Shown one piece after another: positions 17,716-27,263 of a stretch of 64,000 nucleotides of DNA. The stretch lies in contig NZ_JANUQM010000005.1 in assembly GCF_030386795.1 (NCBI RefSeq), positions 372,001 through 436,000 of the forward strand, in the 5' to 3' direction. A program made the translations under genes and the position numbers. The stretch is from Streptomyces sp. S.PNR 29 (GTDB lineage Bacteria; Actinomycetota; Actinomycetes; Streptomycetales; Streptomycetaceae). The notes under the pieces were generated by a model. That model made no database searches. It saw nothing but the letters and a program-made list of their open reading frames with translations, and was not told the origin of the DNA. Position 1 is the first letter of the stretch. Every line of letters begins with the position of its first letter.

Positions 17716-19893
17716 GTGAAACAGGTTGTGCAGAACTACAAGAGCGGCGAACTGGCGCTGCTCGACGTGCCGGTGCCGGGGTGCAAGCCGGGTGGTGTGC
17801 TGGTCAGGACCGCCTACTCGCTGATCTCCACGGGGACCGAGCTGATGAAGGTGTCCGAGGCCGGCATGTCGATGGTGGGCAAGGCCCGCTCCCGGCCGGA
17901 CCAGGTGGCCAAGGTCATGCAGAGCGTGGCCACCAACGGGGTGCCCGCCACCTACCGCAAGGTGATGGGCAAGCTGGACTCCTACACGCCGCTGGGCTAC
18001 TCGCTGTGCGGGGTGGTCGAGCAGGTCGGCGCCGGGATCGACGAGGTGAAGGTCGGCGACCTCGTGGCCTGCGCCGGCAACGAGCACGCCTTGCACGCCG
18101 AGCTGAACTGGGTGCCGAAGAACCTCTGGACCCCGGTACCGGACGGCCTCGCACCGCGGTACGCGGCCTTCGGCACCGTCGGGTCGATCGCGCTCCAGGG
18201 CGTCCGCCAGGGCGGGCCGCAGCTCGGCGAAGTGGCCCTCGTCATCGGCCTCGGGCTGATCGGGCAGCTGGTGGTGCAGCTCCTCGCCGCCTCGGGCGTC
18301 CGCGTCGTCGGCGTCGATCCCGACCCGGTGCGCTGCGAGCTCGCCGAGCGCCTGGGCGCCGCGGCCTGCGGCGACCCCGCCTCCGCGGCCGTGGAGAACT
18401 CGGTCGCCGAACTCACCGGCGGTCACGGCGTGGACCAGGTGTACCTGGCAGCGGGCGGCGGCAGCAACCAGCCCGTCGAGCTGGCCGCCCGGCTCTGCCG
18501 GGACCGCGGCCGGGTGGTCGACATCGGCAAGTGCCGCCTGGACCTGCCGTGGAACGCGTACTACGAGAAAGAACTCGACGTCCGGTTCTCCCGCAGTTAC
18601 GGCCCCGGGCGCTACGACCCGGAGTACGAGCTTCAGGGGCGCGATTACCCGATCGGCTACGTGCGCTGGACCGAGCGCCGCAACCTGGCGTGCTTCCTCG
18701 ATCTCCTCGCCCGCGGCAGCGTCGACGTGGAGCCCTTGGTCTCCCACATCGCCGACTTCGACGACGCGGTCGAGACGTACCGGCGTCTGAAGGACGGCGA
18801 CCTGAAGGCCGTGGCTGTGCTGTTCCGCTACCCCGAACACGCGGGGGAAGCGGCAGCCCCGGCCGTGGCCGTGCCCGCGGTGAACGTGAAGCGGAGTCCG
18901 GCCCGGGCCGCCGAGGCGCCGGTGCGGCTGGCGTTCGTCGGCGCGGGCACCTACGCGACGTCGATGCTGCTGCCGCACCTGGCGCAGCGCGACGGCGTCG
19001 AGTTGTCCACGGTCGTCACCACGACGGCGCTGTCCGCGGCCAACGCGCAGCGGAAGTTCGGCTTCGCCGGGGCGACCACCGATCTCGACGCCGTGCTCGG
19101 CGACAAGTCCATCGACGCGGTGTTCGTGGTCACCCGGCACAGCTCGCACGCCGAACTGACCCGGAAGGCGCTGCTGGCCGGCAAGACGGTGTTCGTGGAG
19201 AAGCCGTTGGCGCTCACGGAGGACGAACTGGCCGGCGTGCTCGCGGCGGTGGAGGAGTCCGGCAACGACCGTCTGCAGGTGGGCTTCAACCGCCGGTTCG
19301 CACCGCTGCTGCGGGAGGCCAAGCAGCGGTTCGGCGCCCGGACCGGTCCGGCGAACCTCCGCTACCTGGTCAACGCCGGCCGGCTGCAGCACGGCAGCTG
19401 GTATCTCCAACAGGGCACCGAGGGCTCACGGTTCGCCGGCGAGGGCGGGCACTTCATCGACACGGCGAGCTGGCTGCTCGACGCCGATCCGGTCTCGGTG
19501 TACACGGTCGCCACGTCCGGCAACGAGGACCTCCACGTCGTGCTGCGCTACCCGGACGGGTCCACCGCCACCATCAGCTACGTCACCACCGGGCCGGCCG
19601 GCTTCCCCAAGGAGACGCTGGACCTGATCGCGGACGGCAAGGCGCTGCGGCTCGACGACTTCGTCCGTGCCACCGTTCACGATGGCCGCCGCAAGCGGTG
19701 GGTCGGTTCGCGGCTGCCCAAGGGCCGGGACAAGGGCCAGAACGCCGAGCTGGCCGCGTTCGTGAAGGCCGTGCGGACCGGCGGCCCGATGCCCGTGCCG
19801 CTTCAGTCGCTGGTCACCACCACGGCGGCCACCCTCGCCGTGCGGACCGGCCTGGCGGGCGGCGCGCCGGTGACGCTGGCGAGGACGCGATGA
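17716..19893 (+). CDS. bi-domain oxidoreductase (zinc-type MDR + Gfo/Idh/MocA)
   Basis: 725 aa, GTG start. Residues 1 to about 360 are a medium-chain dehydrogenase/reductase: STGTELMKV, PLGYSLCGVVEQVG, and the cofactor site VIGLGLIGQLVVQLL. Residues about 402-725 are a Gfo/Idh/MocA domain: LAFVGAGTYATSMLLPHL, VFVEKPLALTEDEL with the EKP motif, and GFNRRFAPL. This fusion is a recognised marker of actinobacterial and proteobacterial exopolysaccharide clusters, nearly always beside a heparinase II/III gene, as here (4-bp overlap). The reaction is not established; sugar oxidation/epimerisation or lactyl-type modification are possibilities. Confidence 0.85.
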   Translation: MKQVVQNYKSGELALLDVPVPGCKPGGVLVRTAYSLISTGTELMKVSEAGMSMVGKARSRPDQVAKVMQSVATNGVPATYRKVMGKLDSYTPLGYSLCGVVEQVGAGIDEVKVGDLVACAGNEHALHAELNWVPKNLWTPVPDGLAPRYAAFGTVGSIALQGVRQGGPQLGEVALVIGLGLIGQLVVQLLAASGVRVVGVDPDPVRCELAERLGAAACGDPASAAVENSVAELTGGHGVDQVYLAAGGGSNQPVELAARLCRDRGRVVDIGKCRLDLPWNAYYEKELDVRFSRSYGPGRYDPEYELQGRDYPIGYVRWTERRNLACFLDLLARGSVDVEPLVSHIADFDDAVETYRRLKDGDLKAVAVLFRYPEHAGEAAAPAVAVPAVNVKRSPARAAEAPVRLAFVGAGTYATSMLLPHLAQRDGVELSTVVTTTALSAANAQRKFGFAGATTDLDAVLGDKSIDAVFVVTRHSSHAELTRKALLAGKTVFVEKPLALTEDELAGVLAAVEESGNDRLQVGFNRRFAPLLREAKQRFGARTGPANLRYLVNAGRLQHGSWYLQQGTEGSRFAGEGGHFIDTASWLLDADPVSVYTVATSGNEDLHVVLRYPDGSTATISYVTTGPAGFPKETLDLIADGKALRLDDFVRATVHDGRRKRWVGSRLPKGRDKGQNAELAAFVKAVRTGGPMPVPLQSLVTTTAATLAVRTGLAGGAPVTLARTR

Positions 19894-21848
19894 CCATGAG
19901 CGCGGGCTGGTACCTGCGGCGGCTGTCCCGGATGGGACCGCGGGAGGTCGGCGGCCGGGTGGGCGACGCGGTGCGCAGGCGGCGGTGGCGGTCGGCACGG
20001 CCGCAGTGCCCGGGCGTGACCGGCGCCCGGTTCACCGCGGTGCTGCCCGCAGGGGCGATCGAGGCGGTGCCACCGGACGCCGCGAAACGTCTCATCGCCG
20101 AGGCGGACCGGCTGATGGCCGGGCACGCCGAGTATTTCGGGGTGGACCGCGACGACCTGGCCGACCCTGACTGGTGGTACGACCCGAAGACCGGGCGACG
20201 TGCTCCGTGGGGCTACGCCTTCGACGTGCCGTACCGGAACGAGGACGCGGTCGGGGACATCAAGCAGATCTGGGAGCTGTCCCGGCATCAGTACCTCACC
20301 GTGCTCGCCGCCGCCTACGCGATCACCGGTGACGAGCGGTACGCCGAGCGGGTGGCCGCGCACCTGCGGTCGTGGTGGGCGGCCAACGCGCCGCTGCGCG
20401 GAGTGCACTGGACCAGCGGCATCGAGCTGGGGATCCGGCTGCTGTCCTGGGTGTGGATCCGCCGGCTGCTCGACGGCTGGCCGGGCGTGGCCGGGCTGTT
20501 CGAGGACAACCCGGTGGCGTTGAACCAGATCTGGCACCACCAACGCTGGCTGGCCGCCTTCCCCAGCCGGGGATCGTCGGCGAACAACCACGTCATCGCC
20601 GAGGCCGCCGGGCAGTTCGCCGCGGCCTGCGCGTTCGGGTGGTTCCCCTCCTCGGCACGTTGGCGGGCCGACGCACTGCGGTCGCTGGAGCGGCAGCTGC
20701 GCAGCAACACCTTCGGCTCCGGGCTCAACCGTGAGCTGGCATCCGAGTATCACGGACTGGTGCTGGAGCTCGGCCTGGCCGCGGTGGCCGAGGCGGATGC
20801 CGCAGGCAGTCCGGTCCCCGCGTCGATCCGGCTGGTGCTGCTGCGGATGACCGACGCGCTCGCGGCCGTCGTGGACAGCCGGCTACGGCCGCCGCGCCAG
20901 GGGGACGCGGACGACGGTCACGGTCTGGTCGTGGACGGCGCGGGCACCGACCGGTGGGCCTCGCTGCTGGCCACCGGGGACGCCGTGTTCGGCCGGCTCG
21001 ACTGGTGGCCGGTGGTGACCGGCACCGATGTGCGCACCCCGCTGCTGGCCGCGCTCATCCGGCCGTACGCGGAAAAGGGAACGGCACCGGCTCTGACCCG
21101 CCCGGCAAGCCGACCGGCCCACTTCGCCGACGCGGGGCTCACCATCCTGCGCGGTCCGGAGGAGATCTGGTGCCGCTGCGACGGCGGTCCGCACGGCTTC
21201 CTGTCCATCGCCGCGCACGCCCACGCGGACGCGCTGTCCGTGGAGGTCCGGCACGACGGGGTCGACGTGCTCGCCGACCCGGGGACGTTCTGCTACCACG
21301 GGCAGCCGGAGTGGCGGCAGTACTTCCGGTCGACCCTCGCCCACAACACCCTGCAGCTGGACGGCGGTGACCAGTCCGTCTCCGGCGGCCCGTTCCTGTG
21401 GACCCGGCATGCCCGCAGCCGCGTCCTGGCCGTGGACACCTCCGGTGACGGGGTGGCCCGCTGGTCCGCCGAGCACGACGGTTACCAGCCCTCCGTGCAC
21501 CGCCGCCGGGTGGAACTGACCGCCGCGAGCCAGGAGTTGAGGATCGTCGACGAGGTGCGCGGCCCGCGCCGGGCCGTACGGCTGGCGTTCCACCTCGGCC
21601 CCGCGATCACCGCGGATCTGGAGGGGAACCGGGCACAGCTCACCTGGACCCGGGACGGCGAGGACCGCTCCGCGGTGCTCGACCTGCCCGCGCGGCTGTC
21701 CTGGCGGGCGCATCGCGGCGAGACCGATCCGCCGCTGGGCTGGTACTCCCCCGGCTTCGGGCGCAAGGAGCCCAGCACGACGCTGATCGGCACCGGCTTC
21801 GCCGACGGCGCGGAGGGGTTCACCACCGTACTCGGGTTCCGCGGCTAG
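19890..21848 (+). CDS. heparinase II/III-family polysaccharide lyase
   Basis: 652 aa. ATG overlaps the previous stop (ATGA). The N-terminal half is an alpha/alpha-toroid with DIKQIWELSRHQYL, GVHWTSGIELGIRLLSWVW, SSANNHVIAEAAGQFAAA and LASEYHGLVLE. The C-terminal half is the beta-sandwich heparinase II/III domain with SIAAHAHADALSVEV, LADPGTFCYHG and TLAHNTLQLDGGDQS. The family cleaves uronic-acid-containing polymers by beta-elimination. No signal peptide is evident (it begins MTMSAGWYLRRLSRM), so it may be cytoplasmic or membrane-associated, or work as a transferase-like partner in assembly, as suspected for homologues in these clusters. Confidence 0.85.
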   Translation: MTMSAGWYLRRLSRMGPREVGGRVGDAVRRRRWRSARPQCPGVTGARFTAVLPAGAIEAVPPDAAKRLIAEADRLMAGHAEYFGVDRDDLADPDWWYDPKTGRRAPWGYAFDVPYRNEDAVGDIKQIWELSRHQYLTVLAAAYAITGDERYAERVAAHLRSWWAANAPLRGVHWTSGIELGIRLLSWVWIRRLLDGWPGVAGLFEDNPVALNQIWHHQRWLAAFPSRGSSANNHVIAEAAGQFAAACAFGWFPSSARWRADALRSLERQLRSNTFGSGLNRELASEYHGLVLELGLAAVAEADAAGSPVPASIRLVLLRMTDALAAVVDSRLRPPRQGDADDGHGLVVDGAGTDRWASLLATGDAVFGRLDWWPVVTGTDVRTPLLAALIRPYAEKGTAPALTRPASRPAHFADAGLTILRGPEEIWCRCDGGPHGFLSIAAHAHADALSVEVRHDGVDVLADPGTFCYHGQPEWRQYFRSTLAHNTLQLDGGDQSVSGGPFLWTRHARSRVLAVDTSGDGVARWSAEHDGYQPSVHRRRVELTAASQELRIVDEVRGPRRAVRLAFHLGPAITADLEGNRAQLTWTRDGEDRSAVLDLPARLSWRAHRGETDPPLGWYSPGFGRKEPSTTLIGTGFADGAEGFTTVLGFRG

Positions 21849-21919
21849 GGGGCTTGGGATGGAGGTCCGCGGAGGAAGGAGCGCCCGCCGCGCGGCGGAC
21901 GAAGACCGCAGTCGGTGCT

Positions 21920-21937
21920 CCCCCGCTTCGGTGGGGG
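21920..21937 (+). other. TTCG-loop hairpin between heparinase and beta-helix genes
   Basis: CCCCCGC-TTCG-GTGGGGG, a very stable tetraloop hairpin in the 148-bp gap within the cluster. It could attenuate transcription or protect the upstream mRNA 3' end. Confidence 0.5.
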
Positions 21938-21996
21938 CGCGCGCCGGGCGTCGCGACGCCGCGGAGATCCGTCAGCAGCCCCCTCGGGGGAGACGC

Positions 21997-23532
21997 GTGG
22001 GGGTCAAGTGGCGGAATTGGGCGTGGCCGGCGGCACCGCTGGGGCTGGTCCTGCTGGCTGCGACCGGCTGTACGAGCACGCCGGGTGCCCCGGCGGAGGC
22101 GTCCGCCTCGCCCTCCACGTCCGGGGCCCGGTCCGCCGTGGGCCGGGTGTGCGCCGAACCTGCGGCCGGGCCGGCGACGGCGCCGAAGGGCGCGGTGACG
22201 GTCGATCCCGCGGTGGTCGGTGACCTGGCCGCGAAGACGCGGAACAGCCCCCCACACACCACGTTCTGGCTTCGACCGGGCAGGCACAGGCTCGAACCGG
22301 AACGCTACGCCCAGGTCGTTCCCAAGGAGGGGAACCGCTACCTCGGCGCGCCGGGCGCGGTGCTCGACGGCCGGAGGAAGAACCAGTACGCGTTCGGCGG
22401 CAGTGCCCGCGACGTCACCATCCGCCATCTGACCGTGCAGGGTTTCGTCCCGCCGCACGACGAGGGCGCGGTCAACCATGGCTCGGCCGACGGGTGGGTG
22501 ATCGAGCACGCGAAGATCCAGTACAACTCCGGTGCCGCGCTGATGGCCGGTGCCCGCCAGCAGGTCCGCGCCAACTGCCTGCGCGGCAACGGCCAGTACG
22601 GCATGAACGCGTACAAGGAAGGCAACTCCATCCGGGACCTGGTGGTCGAGGGCAACGAGATCGTGGGCAACAACACCGACGACTGGGAGCGGCGAAAGCC
22701 CGGCTGCGGCTGCACCGGAGGCATCAAGTTCTGGGCCGTCGACGGCGCCGACATCCGCGGCAACTGGGTGCACGACAACCGCGGAACCGGGCTGTGGGCG
22801 GACACCAACAACAACGACTTCCGCATCGAGAACAACGTGCTGGAGGCCAACGACGGTGCCGCGCTGATCTACGAGATCAGCTACAACGCGGTCATCCGGA
22901 AGAACACCATCCGGCGGAACAACTGGGTCGAGGGCCGCAGGAACGCCGACCGCGGCGACAGCTTCCCGTTCGCGACGGTCTACCTGTCCGAGGCCGGCGG
23001 CGAGCCACGGATCGACGCCCGCACGGACAAGATCGAGATCTACCGGAACGTGCTGGAGAACAACTGGAACGGGATCACCCTGTGGGAAAGCGCCGACCGG
23101 TTCTGCAACAGCCCGGCCAACACCTCGTCCGGTGACTGCACGTTGCTGGTGAAGGACACCGACCGCTGCAAGAGGCCGGCCATCGCCACCGCACCGCTCT
23201 ATGCAGACTGCCGGTGGAAGACCCAGCGGGTGGACATCCACGGCAACCGCTTCGTGCTGGACAAGTCCGTCCTCGACTGCACGGTGAAGTGCGACCGGAT
23301 GGCGGTGCTGGCCAACTACGGCACCTATCCGGACTGGTCGCCGTACAAGGGCGACGGGGTGGCCCGGGCGATCACCCGCGAGCAGCACAACCGCTGGCAC
23401 GACAACGTCTACGTCGGACCTTGGAGGTTCGTCGCCCACGACCCGAGCCGGGTGTACGACTTCGCGCGGTGGCAGGGCACTCCGTACCAGCAGGACGCGG
23501 GCAGCACCCTGGACCCAGGGGCCGGTGGTTGA
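21997..23532 (+). CDS. right-handed beta-helix lipoprotein
   Basis: Secreted, lipid-anchored parallel beta-helix protein; 511 aa. GTG follows GGGGGAG. The N-terminus is a lipoprotein signal (VKWRNWAWPAAPLGLVLL, then AATGC), with the acylated Cys in ATGC. Repeating rungs follow with Asn ladders: VTIRHLTVQGF, GWVIEHAKIQYNSG, NSIRDLVVEGNEIVGNN, IRGNWVHDNRGTGLWADTNN, FRIENNVLEANDGAALIYE and IEIYRNVLENNWNGI. Several Cys pairs are present (GCGCTGG, LDCTVKCD). This fold houses pectate lyases and the AlgG-type C5 epimerases; no signature allows a choice. Its position after an AlgD-like enzyme and a heparinase-type lyase suggests action on the cluster's own polymer at the cell surface. Confidence 0.8.
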   Translation: MGVKWRNWAWPAAPLGLVLLAATGCTSTPGAPAEASASPSTSGARSAVGRVCAEPAAGPATAPKGAVTVDPAVVGDLAAKTRNSPPHTTFWLRPGRHRLEPERYAQVVPKEGNRYLGAPGAVLDGRRKNQYAFGGSARDVTIRHLTVQGFVPPHDEGAVNHGSADGWVIEHAKIQYNSGAALMAGARQQVRANCLRGNGQYGMNAYKEGNSIRDLVVEGNEIVGNNTDDWERRKPGCGCTGGIKFWAVDGADIRGNWVHDNRGTGLWADTNNNDFRIENNVLEANDGAALIYEISYNAVIRKNTIRRNNWVEGRRNADRGDSFPFATVYLSEAGGEPRIDARTDKIEIYRNVLENNWNGITLWESADRFCNSPANTSSGDCTLLVKDTDRCKRPAIATAPLYADCRWKTQRVDIHGNRFVLDKSVLDCTVKCDRMAVLANYGTYPDWSPYKGDGVARAITREQHNRWHDNVYVGPWRFVAHDPSRVYDFARWQGTPYQQDAGSTLDPGAGG

Positions 23533-23533
23533 G

Positions 23534-24769
23534 ATGACGGCGGATCACACACCGAAGAGCGTCGGGATCGTCTGGGCGCTGCTGGGCCTCAACACGCTGG
23601 GCTCCGCCGGGGCGCAGACCATCGTCCCGCTGCCCCGCTCCCTGATCCAGCTGGTCACCATGGGCTCGCTGGCCGCCGCGTTCACGCTGGCGCTCGCGCT
23701 CAATCTCCGGCTGCGCATCCGGGCCAGCGCCTTCCTGCTCCTGCTCACCCTGCTGCTGGTACCGAGCGTGATCTCCAGCGTGGACCTGGAGTCCGGCTTC
23801 GGCGCGCTGTTCCGCTGCGCCCGGCTGGCTGTCTTCGTCTGCACGCTGTGGCTGCTCAGCCGCTGGTGGGACGGCAGCCTGACGTTCGTCCGGTACCACA
23901 TCCGGATGTACTTCGCGGTGCTCGGGTCGGTGGTCGCCGGCCTGGTCATCTCGCCGGGCGCGGCCATGCCGGAGCTCTACGGCGGGCGGCTGGTCGGCGC
24001 GTTGTGGCCGCTCACCCCGCCGCAGATCGGCCAGTACACCGCGGTGATCACCGGGCTCACCGTGCTGCTCCTGCTGGGCCGCCGGACCGACCGGGCGAGC
24101 GCGGCGGTCGTCATCGTGCCCTCACTCGTCCTGCTCGCGCTGACCCATACCCGGACGGCCACGCTCGGCCTGCTCATCGGGCTGGTCCTGGCGGTCGGCT
24201 CGCTCGTCCTGACCAGCGCAGCCGCCCGCCGGTTCTTCACCTGGTCGGTGCTGTGCGCCACGGTGGCCGCGGTGGGGTTCGCCTCCGCGCTGCGGACGTG
24301 GTTCCTGCGCGGCCAGTCCCAGGAGAACTTCACCAGCCTCACCGGCCGGGCCAAGGTCTGGGACGCCCTGCTGGCAGCGCCCCGGACGACCCGGGAGAAG
24401 TTGTTCGGCGTGGGCCTGGGCGACAAGTCGTTCGACGGGCTGCCGATCGACAACAGCTGGCTGGCCGTCTACAACGAGCAGGGTCTGACCGGCGTCACGC
24501 TGGTGGCGGCGTTCATCATCGTGCTGGGCGGTGTCGCGTTGCTGCGGCCACCGTCGCTGCCCAGAGCCTGCGCGGTCTTCCTGATCAGCTACGTCGCGAT
24601 CTCGTCGTACACCGAGGCCGGGCTGGGGGACGCCTCGCCGTATCTGCTGCATCTGGCCCTGGCCGCCACGCTGCTGGCGGCACCTGCCGAGGCCACGCCC
24701 CACTCGACGCCCGAAGTCCCCCGACGACACCGTATCCCGCGCTGGACCCGGGACCGGGAGGTGGCCTGA
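23534..24769 (+). CDS. O-antigen ligase/Wzy-like polysaccharide polymerase
   Basis: Polytopic membrane protein of 411 aa with about 10-12 spans, probably the polymerase that joins repeat units on the outer membrane face. The O-antigen-ligase region carries LALTHTRTATLGLLIG before the large extracytoplasmic loop (about residues 270-320, FTSLTGRAKVWDALLAAP and GLPIDNSWLAVYNEQG). The ATG at 23534 lies 1 bp after the previous stop; GTG at 23525, which overlaps it, is an alternative. It is the only polymerase candidate in the cluster. Confidence 0.82.
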   Translation: MTADHTPKSVGIVWALLGLNTLGSAGAQTIVPLPRSLIQLVTMGSLAAAFTLALALNLRLRIRASAFLLLLTLLLVPSVISSVDLESGFGALFRCARLAVFVCTLWLLSRWWDGSLTFVRYHIRMYFAVLGSVVAGLVISPGAAMPELYGGRLVGALWPLTPPQIGQYTAVITGLTVLLLLGRRTDRASAAVVIVPSLVLLALTHTRTATLGLLIGLVLAVGSLVLTSAAARRFFTWSVLCATVAAVGFASALRTWFLRGQSQENFTSLTGRAKVWDALLAAPRTTREKLFGVGLGDKSFDGLPIDNSWLAVYNEQGLTGVTLVAAFIIVLGGVALLRPPSLPRACAVFLISYVAISSYTEAGLGDASPYLLHLALAATLLAAPAEATPHSTPEVPRRHRIPRWTRDREVA

Positions 24770-24771
24770 CC

Positions 24772-26016
24772 ATGCACGTACTCGTGGTGCACAACCGGTA
24801 TTCCTCGGCGCAGCCGAGCGGGGAGAACAGGGTCGTCGACGAGGAGGTGGGGCTGCTGCGCGCGGCCGGCCACCGGGTCGAGGTGTTCGAGCGGCGCAGC
24901 GACGACATCGCCACCCGGTCCCTGCTGGGCAAGGCCGCGGTGCCGCTGCTGGTGCCGTGGAACCCGGCGGTCCGCGCGGAACTCGCCGCGCGGCTGCGCG
25001 CCGAGCGGCCGGACGTGGTGCATGTCCACAACGTCTTCCCGCTGCTGTCGCCCGCGGTGCTGGCCGCCTGCGCCGACGCCGGCGTGCCCGCCGTCGCCAC
25101 GCTGCACAACTACACCCAGGTCTGCCCGCCCGGCACGCTGCAGCGGGACGGCCGGACGTGCACCGAGTGCGTCGGGTCGGCGGCGGCCCTGCCCGCCGTC
25201 CGGCACGGCTGCTACCGGAACTCCCGGCTGGCGACGGTGCCGCTCGCGGTCAGCCTGTCGGTCAACCGGCGGCGGTGGTGGTCCGGCGTGGAGCGGTTCT
25301 TCTGCGTCTCAGCCACGCAGCGCGATGTCCTGGTGCGGGCCGGCATGCCACCCGGGCGGCTGGCGGTGAAGCACAACTTCGTGCCCGACCCGGGTGCCCG
25401 CCGAGCGGACACCGGCGAGCATCTGCTGTATCTCGGCCGGCTCGCGGAGCCCAAGGGCATACGGCTGCTGATGGCCGCGTGGGACGAGATCGCCGCGGCC
25501 GGCGGAGTCGGCGTACCGCTCGTGGTCGCCGGCGCGGGGCCGCTGGAGCGCCGGGTGACCGCCTGGGCGGCGGGCCGCGACGACGTGCGGTACGTCGGCC
25601 TGTTGGACCCGGCGGAGTCCCGGCGGGCCGTCGCGCGGTCGGTCGCGGTGGTGGCTCCCTCGATGGCCCTGGAGACCTTCGGCCTGGTGGTCGCGGAGGG
25701 GATGGCGGCGGGGGTCCCGGCCGTCGCCGCCGGTCACGGCGCCTTCGTCGAACTCGTCGAGGACGGGGTGACCGGGCTGCTGCACCGGCCTGGCGATGCC
25801 GCCTCGCTCGCGGACCGCATACGCCGGATCACGGCCGAGCCCACCCGCAATGGGGAGATGGGCCGGGCGGCCCGGCGCCGTTACGAACAGCACTTCAGCC
25901 CGTCCGTCGGGCTGGAGCGTCTGGTGGAGGGGTACCGCACCGCGATCGCGGGTCGGTCAGCACTGGCTCGTGGCGGGGACACCCGCACGAGCAGGGGGGA
26001 TGGAGACAGTAGATGA
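24772..26016 (+). CDS. GT4 glycosyltransferase
   Basis: Retaining GT-B glycosyltransferase; 414 aa; ATG 2 bp after the previous stop. The N-terminal domain has VHNRYSSAQPSGENRVVDEE, VVHVHNVFPLLSP and LHNYTQVCPPGTLQRDGRTC, with a conserved Cys-rich stretch (residues about 118-145) seen in some capsule GT4s. The donor domain has LLYLGRLAEPKGIRLLM, VAGAGPLERRV and the ETFGLVVAEGMAAGVPAVA E-x7-E-type motif. Sugar specificity is unknown. The frame runs open far upstream through the polymerase gene, but that is a shadow. Confidence 0.9.
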   Translation: MHVLVVHNRYSSAQPSGENRVVDEEVGLLRAAGHRVEVFERRSDDIATRSLLGKAAVPLLVPWNPAVRAELAARLRAERPDVVHVHNVFPLLSPAVLAACADAGVPAVATLHNYTQVCPPGTLQRDGRTCTECVGSAAALPAVRHGCYRNSRLATVPLAVSLSVNRRRWWSGVERFFCVSATQRDVLVRAGMPPGRLAVKHNFVPDPGARRADTGEHLLYLGRLAEPKGIRLLMAAWDEIAAAGGVGVPLVVAGAGPLERRVTAWAAGRDDVRYVGLLDPAESRRAVARSVAVVAPSMALETFGLVVAEGMAAGVPAVAAGHGAFVELVEDGVTGLLHRPGDAASLADRIRRITAEPTRNGEMGRAARRRYEQHFSPSVGLERLVEGYRTAIAGRSALARGGDTRTSRGDGDSR

Positions 26017-27263
26017 CACGATGCCGACTCTGCGGCTCGGAAGCGATGGCGAGCGTCGTCGATCTCGGGGCGACGCCACCGTGTGAGAGCTTTCTCGCCG
26101 CGGACCAACTGGACCAGCCGGAGCCGGCGTACCCGCTGCACCTGCGGGTCTGCACCGACTGCTGGCTCGCGCAGATCCCTCCGCTGATCACGCCGGAGGA
26201 GACGTTCACGCAGTACGCGTACTTCTCCTCCTACTCGACCTCCTGGGTGGAGCACGCGCGCACGTTCGTCGCCGACGCCGTACAGCGGGTGGGTCTCGGC
26301 CCCGACGCCTTCGTGGTCGAGGTCGCGAGCAACGACGGGTACCTGCTGAGGCATGTGGTGGACCGGGGGATCCGCTGCCTGGGCATCGAGCCGTCGGTGA
26401 ACGTCGGCGCCGCGGCCCGGGAGGCGGGTGTACCCACGCTCACGGAGTTCCTGAGCCCGGACACCGGCTCGGCCGTCCGCGCCGAGCGCGGCCCGGCGGA
26501 CCTGGTCGTGGCCAACAACGTGTACGCGCACATCCCCGACGTGGTCGGGTTCACCCGGGGGCTGCGCGCCCTGGTCGCCGACGACGGCTGGGTCTCCATC
26601 GAGGTACAGCACCTGCTGACCCTGATCGAGGAGAACCAGTACGACACGATCTACCACGAGCACTTCCAGTACTACACGGTCGCGTCCGCGACCCGGGCGC
26701 TGGCGAGCGGCGGACTCACGCTGGTGGACGTCGAACTGCTGCCCACGCACGGCGGCTCCGTCCGGCTGTGGGCCCGGCCGGCCGAGGTGGCGGGAGAGCC
26801 GAGCCGGCGAGTGGCCGACGCGCTGGCCCGGGAGAAGGCCGCCGGGCTGCAGGAGCTGTCCGGCTACACCGAGTTCTCCGCCCGGGTGGCCAAGGTGCGC
26901 CGGGACCTGCTGAAGTTCCTCATCGAGGCGGCCGAGCGCGGCGAGACGGTCGTCGGCTACGGCGCCCCAGGCAAGGGCAACACCCTGCTCAACCACTGCG
27001 GCATCCGGCCCGACCTGCTCCCGTACACGGTCGACCGCAACCCCTACAAGCACGGCCGGTTCACCCCGGGCACCCGCATCCCGATCCTGCCGCCCGAGCA
27101 GATAGCCGCCGACCGACCGGACTACGTCCTCGTCCTCCCGTGGAACCTGCGGGCCGAGCTGGTCGAACAGCTGTCCTACGTGCACGAGTGGGGCGGCCGG
27201 CTGGTCTTTCCCATCCCGGAACTGAGCATGGTCGAGGTCGCGTCCCGAAAGGTCACAGCATGA
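26013..27263 (+). CDS. nucleotide-sugar C-methyltransferase
   Basis: SAM-dependent methyltransferase with the three-part layout of sugar C-methyltransferases (NovU/TylC3/TcaB9 type); 416 aa; the ATG overlaps the previous stop by 4 bp. The N-terminal zinc domain has CRLC (Cys4, Cys7) and RVCTDCWLAQ. The central SAM fold starts at VVEVASNDGYLLRHV, then YHEHFQYYTV, a conserved catalytic-region motif of this family. The C-terminal part (VVGYGAPGKGNTLLN, DRNPYKHGRFTPG) is the Rossmann-like partner domain. It would place a methyl branch on a keto-deoxysugar nucleotide used by the cluster. Confidence 0.88.
   Translation: MTRCRLCGSEAMASVVDLGATPPCESFLAADQLDQPEPAYPLHLRVCTDCWLAQIPPLITPEETFTQYAYFSSYSTSWVEHARTFVADAVQRVGLGPDAFVVEVASNDGYLLRHVVDRGIRCLGIEPSVNVGAAAREAGVPTLTEFLSPDTGSAVRAERGPADLVVANNVYAHIPDVVGFTRGLRALVADDGWVSIEVQHLLTLIEENQYDTIYHEHFQYYTVASATRALASGGLTLVDVELLPTHGGSVRLWARPAEVAGEPSRRVADALAREKAAGLQELSGYTEFSARVAKVRRDLLKFLIEAAERGETVVGYGAPGKGNTLLNHCGIRPDLLPYTVDRNPYKHGRFTPGTRIPILPPEQIAADRPDYVLVLPWNLRAELVEQLSYVHEWGGRLVFPIPELSMVEVASRKVTA

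Noticed and set aside
17781..19889. 703-codon forward extension upstream of the heparinase gene
   Set aside because: It runs in a second frame over the bi-domain oxidoreductase, and its translation is low-complexity. The ATGA overlap at 19890 gives the true start.
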